Below, one piece after another: positions 1 through 11,700 of a stretch of DNA of 64,000 bases. The notes under the pieces were generated by a model, which was not told where the DNA came from, ran no database searches, and worked only from the letters and a program-made list of their open reading frames with translations. Within the stretch, counting starts at the first letter, position 1. Each line of letters starts with the position of its first letter. Source of the stretch: Pseudorasbora parva (Eukaryota; Chordata; Actinopteri; Cypriniformes; Gobionidae); assembly GCF_024679245.1 (NCBI RefSeq), contig NC_090187.1:21152995-21216994 (forward strand), in the 5' to 3' direction. Both the position numbers and the translations under genes were made by a program.

Positions 1-789
1 TACATTTTTGGTGATGGTGATTATGTAAGTATGAATTTAAACAAATTGGCATATTGTGACATCACTGACTGGGTCTTCAAGCCGTGCCTTCGGGCGCATA
101 GGCTGATTGCAGGCTATATAGACCACAAACAAATTGAAATATTTGTCAAAAACATGTTTATTGCATACATTTCAGGTGCATTCATTAAGAAAAGGTTCCA
201 ACCACCAGCTAGCTGTCATTGACTCATAGCTGTCAACCCTCCCTTTTTTCCGGGTTTCTCACGTATTTTAGCTCTTTTCCCGCTGTCTTCCCGTTTTAGT
301 ATTTTCCCGTGATATGTTTTCTTATTTTTACGCTGGATTGTGTTGACTCAGAACACGCAGCTATCTGTGTCTCTGAAGTGGCTTGCACTTGCTAGACCAA
401 CACATCTGGTGATATAGACAAGTGTATTTGAATATTAAAAAGCAAAAAGTTGTTTTTATGAATTCAATTAATAAGTAGCTATAACCAACTCTTTACTGGT
501 AAATTTTACAGTAAACAAACATCGCAGACAATTATTTTTGTAATATTATGTATTGTCTCTCAGATTTTTTGAAGAGACACTGCCCCTCTTTCCTCCTTCT
601 TGACAGCCTACATTTAGAATAATAGATTTGATTAACGTTAATGATGAAAAAGGTTTAAAAATGGTGATTGTTTGGATTGTTTTTCCTGCCGTTGAGCCAC
701 AGCCGTTCACTAAATCAGTGTTTCCCAACCTTTTTTCAGTCATGGCACCCTTTGAAAATGTTCTAATTTTGTGGCACCCCCATACATAT

Positions 790-1684
790 GTTACGCTAGG
801 GGTGTAACAATACAGATTGCTCACGGTTCGGTTTGTATCACGGTTTTAGGTTCACGGTTTCAGTACGGTTTGGTATTTGCTATGCTCAGGGACAGAAAGA
901 ACTACTGTCAAATAAAAATAAAGAAAATAAGAACAAAAAAACTTAAATACAAGCAGCAGCACAAATAAATACTATTGAGCAAAGATACTAATAAAATAAA
1001 CAATGCTTTTCAGATTTTTCAGGTAGGTCGAACATTAGTTTTTAGGTAGAGAAATTGAATAAATAAATCAAATGTAAAATAACTACACATTTAACTGTTT
1101 AAATTAAAAATGAATCCTTATTAAACTTACAAAAGCTATTCAATCAAGAGCAGTGAGTGATGTCCTTATCTTTTGTTTGACATTAAACAGATAGCAGTAA
1201 AGGCTGCTGCCCCTTTAAGACCTAATACAGGGATATGCATCGTCTTTCTCGACTGTATACAGTTCACTTAAGGCATATACAGACTATGTCTGCTTGGATA
1301 CTCATCAAGATCCACATGTTGGCATACTTTTTGTGTGAGTTTGTCCGTTCAAGCGCAAGACTTGAAAGAGAACTCAATATTTGCCGGCTGTGAGACGTGT
1401 GCACGCTTTTGGACGAGCGCACAGAGACAGACCTTCTCACACTGCAGAGTTCTCATTCGTGTCTTCTGGCGAATATACCCAGGTGATGATGGCGAAAATG
1501 AGCACTCGCATGCATTGAACACAGTTTACAAAGATAGACCGTTTTGCCCACGTTTTTCTTTTATTATCGCTGTAGTGTAGCCTATCACTGAGGAGCCAGC
1601 ACGTGTATCCCGCCCCTCGGATTGAGCCCTGTCAATGGTGAGTTTCCAGACCAAACATCTTGATGTGGGTCTGGCTAGGCTAGA
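790..1684. repeat. Composite interspersed repeat (ggtgtaac type plus gtctggct end)
   Basis: The segment starts with a GGTGTAACAATACAG-type end followed by repeated CACGGTT motifs, a pattern I know from abundant fish repeats. From about 1590 to 1684 it matches the 3' end of the element at 51733-52268, including a shared CGCCCCTCGGATTGAGCCC stretch. It is therefore at least two repeats joined. The superfamily is not determined. Confidence 0.5.
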
Positions 1685-1790
1685 GATCGGCTGAATGGAT
1701 TAAAAAAACGGTAAAACTCAACTGTTTAACTCTAAAGGACTTGGACAAAAAGTGACAAAAAAGTGGAGTGTTTCTTTAATGCATCCTTGT
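1685..1790 (-). repeat. Fragment of the 24222-26535 repeat family, inverted
   Basis: The segment with ACGGTAAAACTCAACTG and GTGGAGTGTTTCTTTAA is close to the reverse complement of 24228-24315, including the shared GGTAAAACTCAACTGTTT. It is a short terminal piece of the same family. Confidence 0.5.
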
Positions 1791-2689
1791 TGAATAAAAT
1801 TATTAATTTCTTTCAACAACTAAAAATTGTACAGTAGTGTATATTATCAATTCACAAATTTTAGCAGCTCTAACCAACTTCAAGCAAAATCCTTTAAATC
1901 AGAAGGTCTTTAGGATAATGAGAAACATAAATGTAGTTTAATTTCTTGACATGTACTTTATGAAATGTATTGTTTCTTTTCTTGCTTCCCCACCCCACTG
2001 ATTTCAGTTTCTTTACCACAGCAATTACCTAAAGCTTCTCACTCAAACTCAAGCCTAAAAGATTGTTATCGATTAAAACCCAGTCCATTGAACATGGTGG
2101 GAAAAAAAGTATTTTTGACATTCCATTCACTAGTTAAATATGCATGAGGTTTTAAGTAATCTGCTGAATGGATTGTCATTGTTAGACAAGCTTAAAGGTT
2201 ATTTCAGCTAGTGAGTGGCTAATGTAACCATGTTTGTTCAGTGATTTTGATCTGTAGATTTGGCTTTGTTTCAAATGTGATTTACTATTTTTTTTCTATC
2301 CGTGTTATCTACCAGGTAAAAAAATAGTGCATCTGATGACTTAACAGCGAATCTCCTCAGCAAGCTGCATGATTTGAGGAATCATTCATGTGAGAAACAC
2401 AAACGTTACACCCCAAAGTTTAGCAAATACGGTCACACAGAGCAGTGTGTTTGCATTTAGAGAGCATTGTTGCATATGTTTAGGACACTCCCTTTTTCAC
2501 CGTCCATCATAAATTACGGTGTTCTGTTCAGGCATGTGAGCGCAATGCAGTTGAACAAGTGCAATGCAATCATCCGCCCACTTACCACCTGTGTCATGAA
2601 CTGCACCGCTTCTACTGCAGCTGTTGTCTTTTTTAACATTTAGCATCAAAAGAACAGTATTTATCTGAAATAAAAAAGCTTTTACAACA

Positions 2690-3056
<367 letters not shown>

Positions 3057-3081
<25 letters not shown>

Positions 3082-4947
3082 TGGCTAGGCCACACCAGAA
3101 CCTTGATATGCTTCTTACCAAGCCACTCCTTGGTTATCCTGTCTGTGTGCTTCGGGTCATTGTGTGCGTTTACATGCACGTTCTTAAGCCGATTATGCTT
3201 AAAAAGTCGACAATGAACATGGTCATGTAAATGCGGTAACCTGTTTTCTTTTATCGGAGTAATATCTTAAACGCCGTAAGCATAAACCGGTTGGGACAGG
3301 TAGTTTTCTTCCTCTTACCTCGATTTCGCGCTGCATGTAAATGCATTTACCTGCTTTCTGTCAGCTAATTGGAGTGTGCATGTGTGATAGGTGACAAAAG
3401 CGCAAACTTATTTAAACGCAAAGCAGATTTAAATGCATCCAGACAGAGCGAGCTAGCGTTTTGCATGAAATAAGGACATACATCACAACCGCAGACTCGT
3501 TTAAGACCCAGAAAATTGTAAAGAGGTGTTCTCTTTTCTCAGGCAGCAGAAGTAGCCTAGAAGAGGTTCAGTCAAAACGCTGCCTAACTGCATGAGGGAT
3601 AATATATGAGCCTTAAATCACCCGCTGACACGGCGCACGCTTTATTTAACATCACAACCGACGTAACATTTGAAAAACTCAGTCAGATATACAGATGTTA
3701 TTATTTTTGACGTCACTACAAGGAATAACCCGGTTTATAAATATAAATGTAAACACGGTTCAATTGCATTGTCCGTTTACTGGTTTGCATGTAAACGGGG
3801 AAAACTGATTATTTCAATAAGCTGATTTTTTTTGGAGTTATCAGCTTACTGGTGTGCATGTAAGTGCACCCATTGTCATGTTGGAAGACCCAGCCTCGAC
3901 CCATCTTCAATGCTCTAACTGAGGGAAGGAGGTTGTTCCCCAAAATCTCGCAATACATGGCCCCGGTCATCCTCTCCTTAATACAGTGCAGTCGCCCTGT
4001 CCCATGTGCAGAAAAACACCCCCAAAGCATGATGCTACCACCCCCATGCTTCACAGTAGGGATGGTGTTCTTGGGATGGTACTCATCATTATTCTTCCTC
4101 CAAACACGTTTAGTGGAATTATGACCAAAAAGTTATATTTTGGTCTCATCTGACCAAATTACTTTCTCCCATGACTCCTCTGGATCATCCAAATGGTCAT
4201 TTGCAAACTTAAGACGGGCCTGGACATGTTCTGGTTTAAGCAGGGGAATGATTTCAAACCATGACGTCTTAGTGTTTTACCAAAGGTAACCTTGGAAACG
4301 GTGGTCCCAGCTCTTTTCAGGTTATTGACCAGCTCCTCCCGTGTAGTTCTGGGCTGATTTCTCACCTTTCTTAGGATCATTGAGACCCCACGAGGTGAGA
4401 TCTTGCGTGAAGCCCTAGTCCGAGGGAGATTGACCGTCATGTTTAGCTTCTTCCATTTTCTAATGATAGCTCCAACAGTTGACCTTTTTTCACCAAGCTG
4501 CTTGGCAATTTCCCCGTAGCCCTTTCCAGCCTTGTGGAGGTGTACAATTTTGTCTCTTGTGTCTTTGGACAGCTCTTTGGTCTTGGTCATGTTAGTAGTT
4601 GGATTCTTACTGATTGTATAGGGTGGACAGGTGTCTTTATGCAGCTAACGACCCTAAAATAGGTGCATCTAATTTAGGATAATAAATGGAGTTGAGGTGG
4701 ACATTTTAAAGGCAGACTAACTGGTCTTTGAGGGTCAGAATTCTAGCTGATAGACAGGTGTTCAAATACTTATTTGCAGCTATAAATAGTTAAAAATATA
4801 TATTGTGATTTCTGGATTTTTTTAAAGATTATGTCTCTCACAGTGGACATGCACCTACGATGACAATTTCAGGCCCATCCATGATTTGCAAGTGGGAGAA
4901 CTTGCAAAATAACAGGGTGTTCAAATACTTATATATGCGAGCAATAC
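3057..4947 (-). mobile_element. Tc1/mariner-like transposon, degenerate copy A
   Basis: On the - strand, 4159-4590 encodes a Tc1-type N-terminal DNA-binding region starting [20 protein letters not shown], with helix-turn-helix segments (residues [10 protein letters not shown] and [11 protein letters not shown]). 3876-4054 encodes the catalytic-core segment [14 protein letters not shown] to WVFQHDN. 3057-3163 encodes DPKHT to QSPDLNP. The 5' terminal repeat lies near 4900-4947 (CAGGGTGTTCAAATACTTAT) and matches copy B at 17017-18861. The 3' end is lost in a TA array. The gene is broken by a 707-bp insertion and by frameshifts, so it is dead. Confidence 0.85.
3164..3870. mobile_element. Nonautonomous DNA transposon inserted in Tc1 copy A
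   Basis: The uninterrupted Tc1 reading (compare copy B) runs straight from the codons for QHDN to those for DPKHT. Here it is split by about 707 bp. The insert is bordered by direct repeats CATTGT (3158-3163 and 3871-3876) and has inverted ends GTGCGTTTACATGCAC / GTGCATGTAAGTGCAC. No transposase is seen. The superfamily is uncertain. Confidence 0.75.
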
Positions 4948-5137
4948 AAACATTACCATTGTAATTACAGTAATTACTATAACTTTTTTTCTTTGTTTTA
5001 CAGAAATACAATAATATTATATCTTTAATTCTTAATTTTCAGACATTAACCCATTTGGTGGTAGATTGTGAGGATCTCTTAAAGAGATGATTCACCCAAA
5101 AATGTTCTCTAATTTCCTCACCCTCAAGTTGTTCCAA

Positions 5138-5140
<3 letters not shown>

Positions 5141-5197
<57 letters not shown>
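5141..5197. repeat. TG microsatellite
   Basis: About 28 uninterrupted TG units, embedded in a degraded repeat of the TTCACCCAAAAATG family (5085-5260) that lies upstream of the first visible capn5 exon. Confidence 0.95.
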
Positions 5198-5201
<4 letters not shown>

Positions 5202-5589
5202 AAGAAATTAATACTGCTTTGGAGGGTGAGGAAATGACAGAATTAATAATTTTGTGTGAATTATCCATAAAGTTTCTCCTTTGTTTGCAACAACACCTTT
5301 AAATAAAAGATGATAAAATAAGATAAAAGAAGCTTCCTCTTCTTTTTTGCATTTCACGAAAAAAACTAAATCTTATAAGTGGGTAGTTAGTTAACCTAAG
5401 GATGAACAGTATGCCATTTCAGTCAAGGTTGTGTCTCAGCTGACACTAAACAGGTCACCCAAGAACAGAAAAACATGACAGGTTTAATTACAGGTGCTCT
5501 GTTTTCTAATTCACAAAAACACAGCACACATGCTTATGTGTGAATATAGAGTACTAAATCATGGGAATCTCTTTGTCTCTCTATAACAG

Positions 5590-5721
5590 GAACTCTGTGA
5601 AGACCCACACTTGTTTGTGAATGGAATTAGTGCCCATGACCTGCACCAGGGGCAGCTGGGAAACTGCTGGTTTGTGGCAGCATGTTCCAGTCTGGCCTCC
5701 AGGGAAGCTCTGTGGCAGAAG
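5590..5721 (+). CDS. capn5: capn5 coding exon, residues 56-99 (catalytic Cys)
   Basis: Preceded by CTCTCTATAACAG and followed by the donor GTGAGT. 44 codons in phase 0, starting [12 protein letters not shown]. It holds the active-site cysteine in [19 protein letters not shown] and ends WQK. Confidence 0.95.
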
Positions 5722-8700
5722 GTGAGTTCATGTCGATATTTATCCTAAAAACAAAAAAAAAAAACAATGCCTCAATACCATCGTTACCAATTTTTGTATA
5801 TCATTTAACTTGACATGGTGTGTGTGGGATATAAAAAAATGGTAGAAAAAATATCAGCACGGTGTCAGCAGCAATGCCAAAGTCATGGGTTTGATTTACA
5901 GAGAATTCACGAATTGGGATAATGTATATCTTGAAAACAAATTAAGTAGCTTTAAATAAAAATGTCCGCTAAATGCTTAATAAAAAAATCTTTTTTTGTC
6001 TGGTTTTTTTTTTTTTTAACGGAAGCACAACAGAAGAACACTTGCAGAATTTGTATTTATTTTAATTTCTTGTTTCGATGAAAGTAGTTGCTAATACCAA
6101 CTAATTATGTTTATTTTAACTAAAATAACTCTAGTAATTAAGGTAAGGTGAGGTATAGTATACTTGAATGTACAATAGAAAACTTTGTTGCATACATGGG
6201 AAATGATAAAATCTTCTTGATTATTTACTAACCTCACTGCAGACAGGACTAATTAATTTTTTATGGCTGTTTAAACTGCTATTCCAAATGGTTGTTCGTA
6301 ACTATAACGCTTAACTAAAGGTTCCAGAACGGGGCAGTTCGCAGCTATGCTATTGCAGAACCATTGTTGGATCCCCAAAAATCCTTTCAAGTAACGGTTC
6401 TTAAAAGAAGCAAGTGTGAAGAACCACTCTTTTTTTCACTATAAAAACCCTTTTGTGGAATGGTAAAGTTCCATAATGAAAAGGTTCTTTTCATATGGAA
6501 TCATAAATGCAAATAAACAGTAAAAAAAAAAAGCGTATGGTATTTTTTTGTCTAGATCGATTGTGCAGTGGTATGTTTTTAATGATTTGAATAACTGCTC
6601 TGTTGATATCAGCAGTCCACCTCAACGCCCACCTCCTTATCATTAGTTTGGTTAATGAATAGGTTAAATGTCCGGGAAAGTTAATATTCCCTCTAGTAAG
6701 AGTGGGTACGCTCATAATCAAGATATACTAGTCAGAAGATGTGTGAAATATGATATCGCAAGTTATATAGATTCTATGCCAGTGCTTAAAGTGGATAAGT
6801 ACTCTGACCACCCACAGCACAAGCAGCGGAAGTGGGAATTGCTTTGGGAATACCACCACTTTCCCCCCCACTTCAAGCTCTGGTCTGTGCTGTGGGAAAT
6901 CATTCTCCTTCAGTATAGACTGGTGCTGCTTTGTTCCAGTTCGTTTTTACTATGCCTTTCACTCGCTAACCTTTCTTCCGTCTCATTCACTCGGATGTAC
7001 GTCATTGCTTATGTTGCATGAGTGCCCACTACTGGCGGAACATTTGCAATGGACCGAACTGGAACGTCCTAAGCCCTTAATCACTTGGAATTCACAATGG
7101 AGTTGTGAAATTGTTTTAATGCAGTGCTTTTGGGTTGTTTTAAATGATTTTTTTAATAATTAAAATGTCATAAAGTTGTTTGGCTAAATTAAAAGGATAG
7201 TTTACCCAAAAATGAAAATTTTATGTTTATCTGCTTACCCCCAGGGCATCGAAGATGTAGGTGTGTTTCTTTAGAAGAAACACAAATGAAGATTTTTAAC
7301 TCCAAACGTTGCTCGTATAATGCATGTCAATGGGGAAACACACCTACATCTTGGATGCCCTGGGGGTAAGCAGAAAAAAAACAAAATTTTATTTTTGGGT
7401 GAACTATCCCTTTAAATGTGATATGCGGTGATGTCACAATCGTGTTGCATTGTGGTATATGAAGGTGCATGAAGTGTACCTATGGTCATATACCTTTTCA
7501 CCACTAGATGGAGGAAAATATCACACAGTGTAGCTTTAAAGGGGGGGTGAAACACTCAGTTTCAGTCAATCTCAGGTCAATCTTGAGTACCTATAGAGTA
7601 GTATTGCATCCTTCCTATCTCCGAAAAGTCTTTAGTTTTATTATATTTTTAAAAGAAATATAGGCTGTACCAAGTCTTTCCGGAAAAAAACGAGCGCCTG
7701 GAGGCGTATCGTGTGGGGGCGGAGCTTAAGAATGACGAGTGCGCACAAAGCGGTGACGTTCTCAAGCGTGGAGAAACCCATGGCTATCGATCAGATTCAG
7801 CTAATACAGATATGATCCATAATCAGATTCGGAGGCTGAAATAAATTGAACAGGAGAAACAGCAACAGCAGGACGTCCGTCTCTGTGGTATGTACTGTAT
7901 TTAGTGGCCTGTCAACATTTGTGTGTCTTTACTCGCAGTTTATGAGGACATGATTCAGTTTATGGACTATTGTATGCAACTAAACATTAGCAGTAGCAAG
8001 CAAAACGGTTTTGCACGTCAGACTAGTGTAACGTTATACATAGAACAACAATAGTCCGTTAGCGCATTTGAATGACGAAGCATGCGATCGTGTTGTTTAC
8101 TGATGTTTACTCACGCGTACCAACAGCACAGACATTTGAAGCAGTTTTACTCACCGGCTGCTTCCAAAGCAGGACCGAACCTTTATCGCTGGGACCGCTC
8201 CGTCAAAAACACGCTTCTTTGGTATGATTTGGTGAAGTCCTGTGACAGCAGTGACTGTGGAGATCCACTTTGCGACGCGACTGAAAAACGATGCTGTGAC
8301 GCTTCCCGTCATTTCTGCGTTCAAATCGGTTCAAATGCAGCGCTGCCTTCCCGGAATGCTGTGCTGAAGCGTTGAAGTCGCTTGATGTCACCCATAGGAA
8401 TAAAGTGGAGCGTGGCGCGGACTATAACGACATAAGTGTTCACGGACGACTGGATCTGCAGCTGAGAGAGTGTTTATGGGCATGCATGTCCTCTCTCGCT
8501 CTAGTCACTCGCGCGCGCACCCTTCCGGGAGAAGAGCCCGTACGGCCCATACAAGGACCTTCCGCTCTATTAACGTCAAGCTGACCCATACTTAAAAAAA
8601 ACTCTCCGAAACTTGTGAGAAACCGGAAGGAGTATTTTTGACACAGAAATACTCCATCAAACGTCCATGTGTTGATATTTTAACTGTGATATTAGTTAAA

Positions 8701-11700
8701 CAAAAATATATGGTAACACTTTATTTTAGAGTTCAGTTATTAACTATTAACTAGTTGCTTATTAGCATGCATATTACTAGGATATTGGCTGTTTATTAGT
8801 ACTAATAAAGCACTTATTAATACCTTATTCTGTATAACTTTGTTCTACATCTCTTAATCCTACCCAATAGCCAATACCTAAACTTAAATGCTACAAAAAC
8901 TACCTTACTAAGTATTAATAAGCAGTAAATTAGGAGTTTATTGAGGCAAAATGTGTTCCCTATACTAAAGTGTTACTGACTGTTATTTTAGTATTATTAG
9001 ATTACTGACTGTTATTTTAGTATTATTTATGTAATATTTATTAATATTTTAATTATTATTAGCTTTTTTGTTGTTGTTTTTTCCCCCCAAAAGTTTAAGT
9101 TTATTTGCTTAGTTTTTTTTTTAAATTATATTTAGCTTAAATCATTTTTAGAGTTAGTAAAGTTAGTGAGTAAAGTTAGTTGCCAAGGCAACATTTTATT
9201 ATAGGCCCCTTTTGTATCCGTTCCCGTTCTTTACTATTCTTCTTCTTCTTCCGCTCTTGAGTCTATGGCAGCCCATAGAACCATATGGTAAAAAAGTTGT
9301 GAAATTTGGCACAATAGATAGAGGATAGTCCCAACTGTCACTATAGGATATTTTGAGTTTCTAACTCAATCCCTCTATGCTAATAAATTTTGAACTATTA
9401 AGGGCTAGAAACAAAATATTTTTTCCTTTCATTCGTTGGCTCAAGCTGATTCGCTTGCACGCTATGACGTCATTTTCCATCATGAAAATGTTCGCGGCAT
9501 TTTGAATTTTCCAAACTCCTCCTAAGCCTTTGCTCTGATATTCACAAAAATTTTAACAGACTATGCCAAGAAAAGGTTATTAAATTCAAGTTGATTCGTC
9601 AAATTGTTTTTGATAAACGCGCACAAATTTTACGTAGCAGTTGCAAAAATACACCTAAGGCGGTATCTCTGCAATGCTTTATCGTATTCAAACCAAACTT
9701 GGTACGTCATCACAAGCATGACCTGAAGTGACCTGCAGTGTTTCGGCACAGTGCAACCTACTGGTCTGGAGATACAAAAAATGGCTATTTTTGCTTATGA
9801 TGAGTTTGTCAAAAAAAAATCAAGAAAGTGGTCTTGTTAGATTAGGGACGTTATGCCGAGTCGACAAATATCCAGTTATCCCATATCAGCCATTTTGGAC
9901 GTCAGCCATTTAGAATTTTGTCTAAAAAACTATATTTTTACGAATGTATTTATTGTTACGAAACTTCTTCGTTACGTGTCTTCTGCACCATGCCCTGAAG
10001 GTACTCGAAAAATTTCAGGGCAGCACCACCTTGTGGTCAGGATGTATAACAAAATTTACATGAAGGCTATTAACTCTTACATTTACATTTTACATTTATG
10101 CATTTAGCAGACGCTTTTATCCAAAACGACTTACAACTCAGCAGAACAGGAAGCGATCCGTCAAGAAGAGGCAACGAAACACAAAAAGTGCCCTAAATAC
10201 CAAGATTAGTACACTACTCAGAGTAGCAAAGACCAGAAAAGGAAAAAAAGAAAGGAGAAATAGAGTTTTTTTTCTTTCTCTTGAATAAGTTAGCCTATTA
10301 TAATGAAACTGGTCATAATACATTCTTTGGCTACTGCTGAGAACATAGATATCAATTTTGCCATATTTGGTAAAACTTCCTCTCCTCCATCTTGTTATTA
10401 GTTAAAAACCTACTTTTTCAAAGTCCTCCTAGGACGTTTGTCCGATTTTAACCAACATTGAATTGTATCATTTTCAGACCATCCCGACAAAAAGTTATTG
10501 ATTTCACATCAATAAATGAAATCATTTTTGTTTACCATAGCGACAAAGCTGAGGCATGAGGCCAAAATGACTCTTAAGGTTGTATCTCTGCAATGTTTTG
10601 ACATATTGACAACAAACTGTGCATGTCATTGTCACCTCATTCTGACCACACCACATTCATTTGGTCACAGCGCCACCTATTGGCCAAAAGTGATACATAA
10701 TACTTTTTTTTTTTACTTTATGTATAATTGTATATCTGTTTTGTCTCAGCTTATGTTAATAAGTCTTTACTGGTTCATTGTTGCAGCTGGTCACTCCCAG
10801 CCATGTTGGCATGTCTCATTTTCTTCTTTGCGCTTGGCCCGGAATTGCTGCTTGCAGCTATATTTTTATTTAAGCCTATTTTCAATTAAAGGAAAAAAGT
10901 TTTCTTAGTTTTAGTTTTTAACAATGTGCTGATACCTCCAAGCGTATCACAAGCCATTTGTGCAATATTAACAAAACAATTAGACATGGCAGGAATGCAA
11001 TATTAGTGTGGTACAGTTTTATGAACGCTTGTCTGTTTAACAAATAATAAATATCTTGTTAGTTTGGATTTTCTAAAACTTGTATATCATGAAATAAACC
11101 TCAAACTCTGCTCAAGGTTTTCTTGCTACTATTTATTTACAGTGTTCTGTGGACTCTTTACACAATGTCTGCAGGTACACTGTCATCCTTACAAATTGAG
11201 CCATGGGATCTGCTTACTGAGCAAATGATGCGTTATTAGGATGAGTCTTGTTTAGATTCAATGAGGTTGCATTGATGGCTTGTGACTAATTGGAGACTTG
11301 GGGTTATCCCTTTGCTCTATTTTCATTTGTGTCCACATACGATGCACTCTCGTGGACAAACAGGAGATCTCACGAGATGACTTGTTTGTTTCCATGTGTT
11401 GCAGTTTTCCAATCCAAATGCTTAGAAACGTTTTTTAAAGCACTTCCGTTCGCTCATTAGCTTACTGTCGTACGTCATACGTCTCTGTCGCTCCACCTAA
11501 TTCTCATTAAAGAGCCTCATGGGACGTCCTGCCTGTCGCTGTCACACTGCAGCGCATGCAGTAATGCACCTTACACGGCTACACACCGGCGCACAATGCG
11601 CAGAGCTCTAGATCTCCCTCCTTGTTGTGTGTTCTGTCTCTACTAGACATGTTGTTCCCTCCTGAGGTCTAATTACTGTCCGCTAACTCTTATTGCGCTC

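Noticed and set aside
31..222. Open frame of 63 codons at the window start
   Set aside because: No family resemblance, no splice-site support, in intronic repeat-rich DNA.
6668..7021. 117-codon open frame
   Set aside because: No recognisable domain. It lies in the capn5 intron between repeats and length alone is not enough.
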